From positions 1,054,001-1,118,000 of the forward strand of contig JAGKQI010000094.1 in NCBI GenBank assembly GCA_018806915.1: a DNA stretch of 64,000 nt, read 5' to 3'. The position numbers and the translations under genes were made by a program. The notes under the pieces are model-generated. The model saw only the letters and a program-made list of their open reading frames with translations, was not told the origin of the DNA and did not search any database. Positions 18,726 to 29,273 of the stretch are shown one piece after another; positions within the stretch are counted from its first letter, which is position 1, and the number at the start of each line of letters is the position of its first letter. The stretch is from Phytophthora colocasiae. Taxonomy: Eukaryota > Oomycota > Peronosporomycetes > Peronosporales > Peronosporaceae.

Positions 18726-21700
18726 ATGGACGTCATGATGCGTCTTAAAGGCGCAGGATTCTCCGCTATAGCGAACGCTTTCCGTGAACGTGAGAAGCGA
18801 CTGGGAGGTGGGTTACCACTTTTAGATTTTGTCGAGATTGTTTTACCTGGTTTACCACGAGCCAAGACGGTGGAGGAAAAATCCGCCAGTATTAGTGCAC
18901 TGATCGATCTGTTTGAAGATATTGATATCAATGGAGATGGTGTGATGGAATTTGATGAATTTACCAGCTTTTGTGTAGATGCTGGGATGGTAGCTACGCG
19001 ATCATCAGCTGCGACTCTAAAACATCGCTACGAACGGGATTTTGACCACGTATTGAAGACAACGGCTGCAACTTTAGACCCTAGTGCTAATTCACGTAGC
19101 TCAGCAACGTCCAGTTCCACTTTAAACCCAGTTAGTACTGGCATCGAGAAGTTGAAATGGTCGGATGGCTTTCGGATGTTTTTAGTAGTGGAAAATCCTG
19201 CACGATCTGTAAAAATCTTCACGAGTGAAGGTAAATTGGTGACTGAAGTGAATGTATCAAATGAGAAACAGACCGATGGATTAACGTTGGGAAATGCAGA
19301 ACCAACCACCGGAATCCCAATGAATGATGTTCTTCTCGTTGGAGATGGTGTGGCTTTTGTGACGCCTACAACGACTGCAGCTCCATCAGCTTCTAGCATT
19401 TCCGTATTGGATGCGGTTTTTATCGTAAAATTCCAGTGGCTCAGTGTCAGTACAACAGATTTTGCCATTTCCTTTTACGATATGAATAATTCCAAAAAGG
19501 TGGCAGGGAATTCTGGGTCGAGAGAGTTCGGATTGTTGAAAAATCTCGGATTAACCACTACAACTGCACAATTAACCCTTCGCTTTTGCGAGTCTTCAGC
19601 CTTACTTTTAGGCTCTGGGAATGATTTTATCGTGAATATCTGGAAAGTTATGGATGCCGAGACGAAAATCCTCTGGCGCAGACTTGCTGGACATACAGAT
19701 TTAGTCCTGGACGCGTTGGAAATACCTTCGCACGACCTTCTGGTGAGCTGCGATCTCCGCCAAAATATCCGGCTTTGGGATATTACCGATGGCCGAGATC
19801 GGGGATCTTTGGTGGCTCATGAACGTGGCGTTCGACAGCTTTGTTACTCCCAACAACACGATTTACTACTAAGCGCTGGCTTTGAATTTGAGGCTTTGGC
19901 GTGGGATTTAAGCTCTCGACAAGTAGCTCTTACGTTATCCGGACATCGAGCACCGCTAATTGGCGTGCAATTAGCACTTTTCCAGACTGAACGAGCTATT
20001 ACCGGTGATTGTCAAGGGATTTTTAAAGTGTGGGATATTACTCGAAGTAATGCGAGTTCATCCGGTTCCGGTTCGTCTCATGCAGTTCAATTGGAGTCAA
20101 TTGACTTAGGAATGCCTTCATCACGAGTAGAAGCTTTATCTTTTATCTGTATGTACCCATCCAGTCGAAATCTATGGATTGTAACGTCTGGAAACTGCAT
20201 ACTGCAGCATTTACGCAGTATTCGGGTGCAGCAGTTTGATGAAGTTCCATTACGTGCATTTTACCATTATTCCGCTAATAAGTTCGTGGTTGTGGCTGGA
20301 TCCGTTTGTAGTCTTTGGGATGGAGAAACGGGTTCTTGTAGTGAAGAATTTACCCATGTGGGCAATATTAAAGCACGAGGAGTTAACCCCAAAGGTGATT
20401 CGGACCCTAAATCGACGCACAATGAGCCTGGAGCGGAATTATTGGCTTGTTCACACGATGCCAAATGCAGGAAATTGGTTGTAGTGACAGAACAGGGGGC
20501 TGTGGGCGTCTTCAACTGCCAGAATTTCGTGCAAATGCGCCATTGTGAAGAGACTTTTATGTCAAAATCCCGCCCACTACGCCGAAAATCCGCTGTAGAT
20601 AATCCTCAATCGACCGGTGCTCCAACGTGTGCTGTGGCTGGAGTTCACTACTGCTCAGATAATAAGTTGATCATCCTGACCGATGCAGGTACCAGCTCCA
20701 TTATCGTTATTGACGATAATTCTGAACGGGAATCATCCAAAGGGATCGGAGTGCTTCGTAGACTCATTAATATTCCAGGTGGGATTTCTGTCAGCGCCTA
20801 CAGCTTTCACGCGTCTATGGTGGCAACTGTAGCTGCGGATCCGGAAGGAATGAAGATTTCTCTGTGGGATTTTGAAACTCTTGCGTTATTGGGCCATTGT
20901 CGGTATAGTCAAGACGGATTTTCGACTACAAACAAGGATGGATCCACTTTGAGCATTCAAACGCTGCGGTTTTGGGACGAATTCCCTATTTTAATGGCTG
21001 CGGATTCATTCGGAGGGGTTTATTTCTTTGCGGTGACTCCGTTGTTACATGCTTTTACTGGTAAATTGTTGCACGCTTTTCCGAACGATCATGGTGTACA
21101 ATCCAGACGTCGAAGACGGAAAAAATCCTCAACGATTCCAGAAAATGCAAGTGAGAACGAAGAGGAGGAAGAAGAAATTCCCCACGAGAAGAGTAACCTG
21201 AACGACTCCATGGCAGATGCAGCTGAAATCGCAGCTAGGAAAATGCTGCTAAGTAAAAGTCTTCGGAAAAACGCACTGACATCTATCCCAGTGATAAACC
21301 CACCAGAATATCCAGTGAAATCGCCCATGGATACTTCATCTGCTGTAACCAGTTTGAAAGTCGTGTACGACGAAGCCAGTGAGCGCTATTTACTATTTAT
21401 CGGGGACGAACGAGGTTACGTTGGCATTTGGGATCCAGCGCTTATGATCCGAAGATTGTCTCTCGCCAAAATCCCCGAGATTAAATCTAAATACTTACGC
21501 CGCGGATATCAGCCGAAGACGATGTTTTATCGAGATTATTTGAAAGAAACAACCGATGTCGATGGTAAAAAAACTCAACGGGATAATCACCGGCAAGCAG
21601 TAAGTCACGGTGCTAACGGAGACTGGAGAGGAGCCATGCTATTAGGTGAGGACCTGGAGCATATGAATATCCGAGCGTCACACATGGATTTAAAGCGGCT

Positions 21701-24377
21701 TTCTCGTCGTCGACAAGATAGTAAAGCTCCACGGCCAAAACTCCCAACGCAACAGGTTAAACATCCTTCATCTGCTCATGTGAAAGAATCTGCAGTAGTG
21801 AATGCAGTAGCTACAAAAGGGTCAACCCTTTCGATGCCGAAAAATCGATCAGTTCGTGCTCCTGAAAATCCGCAGTGGCCTGGGAGCAATTGTCATGAGA
21901 ATTTTCCACATGATGTTACTCTAGTTCGACGGTGGCAAGCACATATGGATGCACTTACAAGTTTGGAGATTAGTCGACACCCGAACGTTGTAGTGACTTG
22001 TGGGTTGGATATGCGCGTGTTTGTTTGGGATTGGGAAGGTTCGTGTCTTGGCAAGCTTTTTGACCCGGAAAATCAAGGTCCGTATCCTTGGAGATTCCGA
22101 AGGGATAATATCATTCGGACAAAAGATCGGGATGTTTTAGTTCAGGATTTATTACGAGAATTGGAACGTACTCCAGCTGAAAAGCTCGAACTACGCCGAC
22201 AATCGCTGTATGCAGAGCACGTGGGACGACGGAATGTGAATGAGCTTCGCAATGTTAACGCGATGTTGCTTGAGCATATTATCAGCAAAAATCCGGAGAT
22301 AAGGATGCTGGAGCAGGATATTCAGATTAAAAATGGTCTCGAAGTAGCAGCTCCAATTGCTAAGAGCTCTAAATTTCGAGAATCACGGAAAGCAGGACCT
22401 TTACAAGCTTTAGTGGTGCTGCCTTGTACGACGAAAGCCTTGGATTCATCCGATACGAGTCTAAGCCAATTGCTACGTCTGCAAAGTTTAAATCAAGTGG
22501 GCCCACTGCTTCATGAAGAATCCTCACGTAGAGCATCCGTTTCAGGTGATTCTCCTAGTTTTCTGGAATCTGGAGATTTAAAGATGGATAAAACATATCT
22601 CGAGAACGAATTATCAATTACGTGTCCTTCGTCCACACCAGTTCGTAAAGAGGGAAATATCAAACACCAGATCCAAATGGAGTACGATACAGCGCAACAA
22701 GCTATTGCCACTCGAGCGACACTCACTCGGAAAGCAAAGGAAATGTATTCTAACATGGAACAAGTGCGAAATCGGCATAAAACGCATCGACCGCCTTCCC
22801 CTGATGGAATCGATCAAGTCGGTGATCCGCTAGAAGCGTCGGCGTTTCTAAAGCGTCATTTCCCACCTTCAGCACTCGCTATTCGGCCTCAAACTGCACC
22901 AATCCGTGAATTAACTACGAGTGCAAGTGTGAATAATATCCGACGCCAGAAAGGATCACCAGTTACAGCTCTAGGTTTACAAACTTCCGTCTCCGAGCCT
23001 GCACTTCCACCTCCTGTTAATTCTCCGCCTAGAAAACAAAGTTCTGGAGGATTTAATGCTGGAAGAAGGAGTTCACTGGATGAATTGTACATTGAGGAAT
23101 TCCATCGCTACCGACAACAGCATATCGAAAATCCAACCGTGTCTGAGGATTCTCCAGTGGAAAATCCGCAATCCCTCCGACCGCTGCACAAATTACAGGA
23201 GATTAACGATATCATTGATAAAGTCCAAGGATATTGCGATGATAATACTCCAGGTGATCAACCAAGGCCTAGTACAGCTCCAGTTGCAGCTCGACGTAGT
23301 GTTTTAATTACCGAAGATTTGTGTATCAGCAACACCAACAATTCTGAAACTGAAACACTTCGACAACATCTCGAAGACACGAAGCACCGGATGCAGGAAG
23401 CTATGCGTGACGATAAACGTGTTCCTCACCGTCAAAATCTACGGCGTTTACGACTGCAGACTCAACAGCAGCAGCAGAGACGACGTATGCACGGTTACTT
23501 GCAACAAAAGCGACGAGAACTCACTACGAACATCGGTAATGTGTTTAAAGGGTTGCAAACAGCTCAAACGGAGGAAAAAATCGAGGAAATCGACGATCAA
23601 CCGCCTAAAGTCACCCACAGGAAGTCGCAACAACGTTCTTCAACAGCGGGACTGCTTAAATCCAAAAGGAAAAGTCGAACAACTGCACCGAAACTGGTTT
23701 CCGCCCAGAAAACCTTCGGGATGTACAGTGTACAGGAAGTGATGTCGGTCATCCGTTTGTTCTGGTCCATGGACGCGGACGGCTCGGGGAATATTTCCAT
23801 GACGGAATTGCAGCAGTTTAAATCCGTTTTCGAGAAATTGGGATATCACAACATGGCGGATATTTTCCAGACAATTGACTCGAATGGAGACGGTGAAGTT
23901 TCTCTTCGTGAATTATTGGCGACGTGTTTCCACTACGCGAATAGGCAACAGATCGACGGGATGTTGCAGCTAGCGAAGGTTGGCAGTGTACGTGCATTTC
24001 TATTGGGGGCCGATTCAATAACCGGTAAAGAAGAACGGAATCCGTTCGTCGGTAACTTGCAAACCGACCACAAACGCGAATTGATGACGATTTTTCGAGT
24101 GTTCGACCACAATGGGGACGGGGGAGTGAGTATGCAGGAGATCATGGAGGCATTACGGGTAGATGACGACGATATTATGGCGACGGTGATGGCTAAAGAG
24201 CACGATAAGGCTGGTCATGGTCGGTATGAACCGGTAGTTTCGAGTGGTTTAACCCGGGAAGACATTGAGCTCATCTACCGCGAATTCGACCGCGACAAGG
24301 ACGCTACGTTGGACTTTGACGAGTTTGTAGCCGTTATGGCGAACCTTTACGCTCACAAACCGAGTCTGCACCGGTAA
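18726..24377 (+). CDS. large EF-hand/WD40-repeat protein
   Basis: From ATG 18726 the frame gives 1,883 aa without introns. It stays open upstream to a GTG at 18669, just after a TTTTAG, so an upstream exon cannot be excluded. Residues about 65-76 form an EF-hand loop (DIDINGDGVMEF). A long WD40-type region follows (blocks such as LWDITDGRDRGSLVAHE, AWDLSSRQVALTLSGH, VWDITRS, GIWDPALM, VFVWDWEGSCLGKLFD). After a basic, proline-rich linker come four EF-hand loops near residues 1681, 1718, 1793 and 1852 (DADGSGNISMTE, DSNGDGEVSLRE, DHNGDGGVSMQE, DRDKDATLDFDE). The architecture resembles WDR49/WDR64-like proteins of ciliated eukaryotes, suggesting a calcium-responsive scaffold, perhaps axonemal. 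Confidence 0.75.
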   Translation: MDVMMRLKGAGFSAIANAFREREKRLGGGLPLLDFVEIVLPGLPRAKTVEEKSASISALIDLFEDIDINGDGVMEFDEFTSFCVDAGMVATRSSAATLKHRYERDFDHVLKTTAATLDPSANSRSSATSSSTLNPVSTGIEKLKWSDGFRMFLVVENPARSVKIFTSEGKLVTEVNVSNEKQTDGLTLGNAEPTTGIPMNDVLLVGDGVAFVTPTTTAAPSASSISVLDAVFIVKFQWLSVSTTDFAISFYDMNNSKKVAGNSGSREFGLLKNLGLTTTTAQLTLRFCESSALLLGSGNDFIVNIWKVMDAETKILWRRLAGHTDLVLDALEIPSHDLLVSCDLRQNIRLWDITDGRDRGSLVAHERGVRQLCYSQQHDLLLSAGFEFEALAWDLSSRQVALTLSGHRAPLIGVQLALFQTERAITGDCQGIFKVWDITRSNASSSGSGSSHAVQLESIDLGMPSSRVEALSFICMYPSSRNLWIVTSGNCILQHLRSIRVQQFDEVPLRAFYHYSANKFVVVAGSVCSLWDGETGSCSEEFTHVGNIKARGVNPKGDSDPKSTHNEPGAELLACSHDAKCRKLVVVTEQGAVGVFNCQNFVQMRHCEETFMSKSRPLRRKSAVDNPQSTGAPTCAVAGVHYCSDNKLIILTDAGTSSIIVIDDNSERESSKGIGVLRRLINIPGGISVSAYSFHASMVATVAADPEGMKISLWDFETLALLGHCRYSQDGFSTTNKDGSTLSIQTLRFWDEFPILMAADSFGGVYFFAVTPLLHAFTGKLLHAFPNDHGVQSRRRRRKKSSTIPENASENEEEEEEIPHEKSNLNDSMADAAEIAARKMLLSKSLRKNALTSIPVINPPEYPVKSPMDTSSAVTSLKVVYDEASERYLLFIGDERGYVGIWDPALMIRRLSLAKIPEIKSKYLRRGYQPKTMFYRDYLKETTDVDGKKTQRDNHRQAVSHGANGDWRGAMLLGEDLEHMNIRASHMDLKRLSRRRQDSKAPRPKLPTQQVKHPSSAHVKESAVVNAVATKGSTLSMPKNRSVRAPENPQWPGSNCHENFPHDVTLVRRWQAHMDALTSLEISRHPNVVVTCGLDMRVFVWDWEGSCLGKLFDPENQGPYPWRFRRDNIIRTKDRDVLVQDLLRELERTPAEKLELRRQSLYAEHVGRRNVNELRNVNAMLLEHIISKNPEIRMLEQDIQIKNGLEVAAPIAKSSKFRESRKAGPLQALVVLPCTTKALDSSDTSLSQLLRLQSLNQVGPLLHEESSRRASVSGDSPSFLESGDLKMDKTYLENELSITCPSSTPVRKEGNIKHQIQMEYDTAQQAIATRATLTRKAKEMYSNMEQVRNRHKTHRPPSPDGIDQVGDPLEASAFLKRHFPPSALAIRPQTAPIRELTTSASVNNIRRQKGSPVTALGLQTSVSEPALPPPVNSPPRKQSSGGFNAGRRSSLDELYIEEFHRYRQQHIENPTVSEDSPVENPQSLRPLHKLQEINDIIDKVQGYCDDNTPGDQPRPSTAPVAARRSVLITEDLCISNTNNSETETLRQHLEDTKHRMQEAMRDDKRVPHRQNLRRLRLQTQQQQQRRRMHGYLQQKRRELTTNIGNVFKGLQTAQTEEKIEEIDDQPPKVTHRKSQQRSSTAGLLKSKRKSRTTAPKLVSAQKTFGMYSVQEVMSVIRLFWSMDADGSGNISMTELQQFKSVFEKLGYHNMADIFQTIDSNGDGEVSLRELLATCFHYANRQQIDGMLQLAKVGSVRAFLLGADSITGKEERNPFVGNLQTDHKRELMTIFRVFDHNGDGGVSMQEIMEALRVDDDDIMATVMAKEHDKAGHGRYEPVVSSGLTREDIELIYREFDRDKDATLDFDEFVAVMANLYAHKPSLHR

Positions 24378-24681
24378 GACCTTTGCCATCACCTTTCGAG
24401 TTCGGCAACAGAGACCTGCATTGGCCAAGTTGACGCAAGTGTAACCAGCAACACAGACAAGTTCATCAGCTGGAAACGACGCTGGTATCGAGCTATCACG
24501 AGTAGAAGTCTTTAAGACTGGTGCGACATCCACATTTTGCTGTTGGATAATGCACTTTGGCGGTGGATTTTCGGACCAACGGTCGCAAACACGTCCATGA
24601 GTAGAAAGGGTCAACATTCCGCCCTTGCTGCTTCAGATGGAAAGCCTCGTTCCGCCCTTGTTGTAGATGGAAAGTCTCACC

Positions 24682-25542
24682 TAGTGTTGGGAAAAAATTG
24701 TCCTGGATTTGTCCTGGACATCGCCATCCTGGACAAAGCCTGGATATCCAGGACAAAAGTGGCGAAAAGTGTCACAAGACCCACAATCGACAACAGCTAC
24801 TTCAAAGTACGTTTTAGTAATTCTGTACTACCTCGTATCCATAAATTTATCCACTCGAGCAGCCGAAATCGCTTAACCCCTGAGCGTGTCGCGAAACTCG
24901 TCTTCGTCTACAGCAATATGGTCGGGTGTGACAGAGTCAACACACTCCTGTATGAGCTGTTCCCCGAGGCCACTGAAGAACAACTTCGACGTCTGACCTC
25001 ACCCGCTTCCGTAGATTGTAGCGTTTGAGCTTTGGGAGTTCCACCAATATCGAGTTCTTGCACTGCACCATATTCGCATACAATTCCAAACACCAGACTA
25101 TTGTTCCTCTGCTCGTTATTACTGCGGCTGCGAGCTGTGCTTCTGTCCCAGGGAGCTGCCGCCAATGCCGATGGAGATGACGTCCTTCAGCTGCTTGGCC
25201 CAGACTCGACGCTTAATACAGCTTGGATCTGAACGCGTCGCTCAAGCACTGTCTGCAGTGAGCGCTCGTAGCCGAACACGAAACTATACACTCCAAGCTT
25301 GGGACGCTCTCGCCCTGGTGGTCTAGGTGGGGCACGCACATCGGGTAGGAGGAGATTTCTTTCGTGCGACGCCTCGACAGCGAGTGGTCCCAATTCTTTA
25401 TATAAAACAACGGTGGGAGGGTTTTAATTCTTTGTGGATCTGAAGTACCACTTTGGACAAAAGTGGCGAATCCAGGACAAAAATGGCGACGCCTGGACAA
25501 AAATGGCTATCCTGGATTTATCCTGGATATTGCCCAACACTA
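24682..25542. mobile_element. hAT-superfamily DNA transposon remnant
   Basis: An 861-bp element with terminal TAGTGTTGGG...CCCAACACTA, flanked by a perfect 8-bp target duplication GTCTCACC (24674-24681 and 25543-25550), the hallmark of hAT elements. Subterminal regions on both sides carry repeated, partly inverted motifs of the type TCCTGGA and GGACAAAAATGGCGA, as often seen where hAT transposase binds. The interior keeps only a piece of the transposase C-terminus. It is therefore a deletion derivative, non-autonomous unless a full transposase acts in trans. It lies between the EF-hand/WD40 gene and the START-FYVE gene. Confidence 0.88.
24786..25028 (+). pseudogene. hAT transposase C-terminal fragment
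   Basis: Within the hAT element an open frame ending at a TGA contains SRNRLTPERVAKLVFVYSNM, the conserved start of the hAT C-terminal dimerisation region (usually RxRLxPE...KLVFI..N). The catalytic core and zinc finger are absent, so no active transposase can be made from this copy. Confidence 0.7.
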
Positions 25543-25550
25543 GTCTCACC

Positions 25551-26241
25551 CCCGAAAGACGCCAGTGGCATCATGCCACGAAGCGCAGAGATACGTGTAC
25601 AAGTGCGGTTTGCCATTTCCCGTACCGGTAATCACGATGGTCATGAGGCTCACGACTTGAAGGCCAATTGGTAAATGTATCACTAGCGACGCAAGTGAAC
25701 TCACTCTTGCGCCATCAATCGCCTTCATAGCAGCCAACAGCGTTACGTACAATTCGGTGAGAGTGGCCGCACGTGTCGTTGGTTGTGGTTCTTCATGACA
25801 AACAAAAGTGCCGAACGCGAAAGCAAGGTTTTAAACGGTATTGTGGCTAAACCTTTCTGTGCCCAACTTGCGCTCTTGAAGAGGTGAAAACCTGTGGAGA
25901 CCACGCGCCTTGAACGTCTCAGAAGCGCTCCCTCGCATCTTGGGGATGCATCTTGGGGATTTACTCTTCGAGCGGACGATTTCAATGCAGCGAGTTCACT
26001 TTAACCCTTATTTGTCATAACCCACATTATTTTAAACACAACATTTGTAGCAATGTGCGGTTAGGTAAAATACTTTCCAGTCTGTCCGATGTGACAAACT
26101 TGTATTCCGATCCTGTTGATCTCTACGATTGTCTCTCCTCAAACGTAATGGTTAGTTCTCGGACAAAGAAGCGCGAGACACCTCGTGCTACTGCGCCATT
26201 CTCCATCTTGCCCACAGGACCGCAGTTCTCGTCTTTCAAGC
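25551..26241. other. intergenic region upstream of START-FYVE gene
   Basis: About 690 bp between the hAT target duplication and the ATG at 26242. Short frames exist on both strands but none resembles a known family. The AT-rich part at about 26000-26080 may include the promoter; no clear Inr was identified. Confidence 0.4.
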
Positions 26242-28425
26242 ATGAGTCACCGATTTCCAATTCAGGAGACGGTATTCCCGCCATTGCGGATGTCCGAAGA
26301 GGCCAAGGATAAATTCATCAATACAGCTTTAATGCAGCTCACGAGGGCGTTGCGCGACTACGACAAGTACCAGAAGTGGCAGGCTTCGAGACCTCCGAGT
26401 CTGCGGTATCAATTGCATCCAGCCATGTGGAAACCGATCAAAACCTGTGAACAACTTACAGTATACCGTCGAGTACTGGCCGATGATGCAGTAGTGACAG
26501 CTCCGACCGGGGGATCAAGAAGACGAGCACGTAGTCGAACACTGGAAGCCATGAGGTTAGCAACCGCTACAAGTGGAGACTCGATTTCTTCCGCACCGAA
26601 GGAATCGGTTACTGATTCCTCGTGGATCCCAACCAGAGGTTCAGGACCGACTGGTAATGGCGAGTGGAACATGCCGACATTGCTGCAAGTAGGAACAATT
26701 GAGGGCACATTGGATGATGTCATGTACGGCTCAGCTTCGTTTGATGCAGTTGGAACGCTCATCAAGTCGTCGTACACAGCGGAAGAGGTCGTGGATGCAG
26801 AGACGTTGTATGAATTCCAAGGTCCGACTCCGGATGAACCGTTCCGGTTTCTAGGACTGAAGTGGGTGGTGAAGTCTACCTCGTCCACAGTGAAAGCGTT
26901 TGTGTGGCCTCGGGATCTTACGTTTATTGCTGGTACCGGTATTTTGAATCGACAAGGTGGTGAGCGTGTGGGATATCACTTGATGCACTCGGTAGACTTG
27001 GGCAAAGGTTTTGGTCCTCTCGATGGAAAGCGGATCGTACGTGGTCGGATTTCGTCCTGTTTTCTCTATCGACAGACGTCGTCAAACACTGTGGATGTCT
27101 ACATGAAAACGAATTTCGAACCGAACGGAACTGTTCACGAGAGCGTCGCTCTTCTGTCGGCAGCGAACAGCCTTACGTACTGCTTAAAATCGGCGTTGTG
27201 TGCTCAGAACAAAAAGTTGTCGTGGTTGTTAGCGCACCCAAAGACCGAAGAGATCGAATCTGGATCTGCACGGGAGAGTACTGTGCGGATCAAGAAGCGC
27301 AACGACTGTGGAGTGTGTACCAGACCCATTGGCACTTTTTCACGGTATCACACCTGTCGAGTGTGCAATTCGCGTGCTTGTTCGACGTGTTTCGTGAAGA
27401 AGAAGTTGAGCTTCCCCGGTCCAGGACACAAGGCCGTCGAACAGCGCTCAATTGCAGTGTGTACGCACTGCCTTACCCACGCTCGAAAACTCAATTCGCT
27501 GGATATTGCCAAGCAGGAAGTGACGGAGCGCATCCAATCGGGTCGCCGTCGTGGAACGTTGAGGGGAACAGGTTCTTCGACTCGTAATAGGAGCAACAAT
27601 CGTCCGGATATCAACAGACAACGACGTGGAACTGTGGCTGGACGTACAGAAAGGGATCAAGAGAAGGCTGAAACGGAGAAAATATTCCTTACTGCTCCAG
27701 TACGGAGGGTAAGTCGCACACCACGACAGACTCAGTCTCAGAGGAAGCTGGACGCAAACACGAAGCCAGCCTGGGATTATAACTCGGAGACTGAAGACAT
27801 CGACGATGACGATGATACAGTGGTAAGTTCCAACCCGGTTCTAGTGCCTTTGGACTCTCATCCACGCAGAAAAACTGTCACCAAACCGATTTCGACCAAG
27901 AACGATACAGCGATTCCAGTTGCAGCTCATCGTGATGTTTGGGACGTTGACTCGGAAGCTGAAGAGGAAGGTGACTACGATTGCTCTGTAGTGAGTTCCC
28001 AGCCAACAGCTATGCACCCGGAGGTGCCACTGGATGGTTCGCTGCCTGAAGCTGTGGTGCAGTACGCTTGGGGTGCAATTGTGCCATCTCCAACTAACAA
28101 AAATCCGTTGGAGTCGTGGCCGGCACCCCCTTCCTCGCCACTGCCATCCCCTACGCCATTGCCAAAGGAGACGGAAGTGTCGTGGCCAACAGCTGAAGGA
28201 GAGAGAGCAACAGTGTGGACACCGCCGATTTCGCAGCCTACAACGATTCCACGAATTCACGCGGGAGCTTCAACACAAGAAGTATTGGCACAGTTTGCAG
28301 AACTTTGCAACGCTGCTGAAAATGTATACCAAGCTGCGAGGAAACACACTGTCACGCATTTAGATCCACTTGTGATGCCCACGCGCCAAACCAACACGAG
28401 ACTCGACATGAGCGCCGTGGACTAG
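26242..28425 (+). CDS. START-like/FYVE-type zinc finger protein
   Basis: 727 aa from ATG 26242, the first ATG of a frame that opens with GTG at 26185. The N-terminal ~330 residues look like the lipid-binding START-like module of the large oomycete START-FYVE family (KTCEQLTVYRR, LGLKWVVKSTS, RDLTFIAGTGIL, VGYHLMHSVDL). Residues about 357-410 form a FYVE-type double zinc finger: CGVC, RYHTCRVC, CSTCF, CTHC. The canonical WxxD start is missing and R(R/K)HHCR is RYHTCR, so phosphatidylinositol 3-phosphate binding is uncertain. The C-terminal 300 residues are basic then acidic and low in complexity, with two repeated stretches (W.YNSETED..DDDDTVVSS and WDVDSEAEEEGDYDCSVVSS). The likely role is membrane or lipid signalling. 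Confidence 0.78.
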   Translation: MSHRFPIQETVFPPLRMSEEAKDKFINTALMQLTRALRDYDKYQKWQASRPPSLRYQLHPAMWKPIKTCEQLTVYRRVLADDAVVTAPTGGSRRRARSRTLEAMRLATATSGDSISSAPKESVTDSSWIPTRGSGPTGNGEWNMPTLLQVGTIEGTLDDVMYGSASFDAVGTLIKSSYTAEEVVDAETLYEFQGPTPDEPFRFLGLKWVVKSTSSTVKAFVWPRDLTFIAGTGILNRQGGERVGYHLMHSVDLGKGFGPLDGKRIVRGRISSCFLYRQTSSNTVDVYMKTNFEPNGTVHESVALLSAANSLTYCLKSALCAQNKKLSWLLAHPKTEEIESGSARESTVRIKKRNDCGVCTRPIGTFSRYHTCRVCNSRACSTCFVKKKLSFPGPGHKAVEQRSIAVCTHCLTHARKLNSLDIAKQEVTERIQSGRRRGTLRGTGSSTRNRSNNRPDINRQRRGTVAGRTERDQEKAETEKIFLTAPVRRVSRTPRQTQSQRKLDANTKPAWDYNSETEDIDDDDDTVVSSNPVLVPLDSHPRRKTVTKPISTKNDTAIPVAAHRDVWDVDSEAEEEGDYDCSVVSSQPTAMHPEVPLDGSLPEAVVQYAWGAIVPSPTNKNPLESWPAPPSSPLPSPTPLPKETEVSWPTAEGERATVWTPPISQPTTIPRIHAGASTQEVLAQFAELCNAAENVYQAARKHTVTHLDPLVMPTRQTNTRLDMSAVD

Positions 28426-28646
28426 GAAGAGAAGTAAAAGTACCAACAATTGCCAATAAGGTTTTGCAAGAACGAACTAATGAAATCAAGCAAACAGCTC
28501 TGCATCATTTGTACTCGCCATGAAGAACTCGTTGCATCGAAACAAACTCATATTTTTCATGTTCTTTTCTTCTTTTGCAATAAATGTTGCCACACTTGGA
28601 GGTACCCACCCACCAGTGTCAAATGTAGCCAAACTTAAAAAGTCAC

Positions 28647-29273
28647 TTAAACTTGATAAGCTTGGAGCGTGGCGGGTGCACCGAAGTGGACCTGGTCGCA
28701 CTTAAGTTGCACGGCCATCTGGCGAATGGCACTAGCACTGCGCACACATGCCATGATACGGTCGTCCTTGCCGGATCCAGCAATGTCGAGACGCTCGCGG
28801 GTCTGCAGACGCACGCGAGACACGCGGATGGCAACTGCCAACAGGCAGACCACGAAGAGCGCCAGGAACACGACGAACGTGCCGAAGTTGCCTTTGAACA
28901 GGTTAATCAGCAGCAAAATCAGGAACAGGATGCGACCAGTATACGCAATCAGACCGATGGAGAAGCCAACGGCGCATGAATTGAGTCCCAAACGCGTCTC
29001 CAGTTGCGATAGAGGCACACATGGGCAACAGCAGACCCACCAGTAGTAGGCAGTGCGCAAGTCGGCGTCGTGCAAGTCTACCGTCCACACGTTCATGCGC
29101 AGTCCATTGGGGTCGAAGTCCGCGTCAGCCGTGTTGGGCGTGAGAGTTTTGTTGTCCGGAGTCAGCACAGTCACGTACTCGCCGTTGCTGGGGCTCTTAC
29201 CGACGAATTCAGGCTCGGCACTTGGGGTAGGTAGAGGAAGCTGCGTCTGTGTCGTTTGCTTCTTGTCGGTCAT
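28647..29273 (-). CDS. PLAC8-like cysteine-rich membrane protein
   Basis: 208 aa from ATG 29273; the frame extends upstream to another ATG at 29459 that would add a hydrophobic leader, but the shorter form fits the family better. Residues about 60-75 read LRMNVWTVDLHDADLRTAYYW, followed by the cysteine cluster WWVCCCPCVPLSQLETRLG, similar to the CCxxCxPC-type core of PLAC8 proteins. Two hydrophobic segments follow (FSIGLIAYTGRILFLILLLI and FVVFLALFVVCLLAVAI), then a basic RVSRVRLQTRERL segment. PLAC8 proteins affect metal handling or cell size in plants and fungi; the function here is unknown. It is convergent with the START-FYVE gene. Confidence 0.5.
   Translation of the reverse strand: MTDKKQTTQTQLPLPTPSAEPEFVGKSPSNGEYVTVLTPDNKTLTPNTADADFDPNGLRMNVWTVDLHDADLRTAYYWWVCCCPCVPLSQLETRLGLNSCAVGFSIGLIAYTGRILFLILLLINLFKGNFGTFVVFLALFVVCLLAVAIRVSRVRLQTRERLDIAGSGKDDRIMACVRSASAIRQMAVQLKCDQVHFGAPATLQAYQV

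Noticed and set aside
25953..26312. Frame beginning upstream of the START-FYVE gene
   Set aside because: It runs out of frame into the START-FYVE coding region and has no recognisable content.
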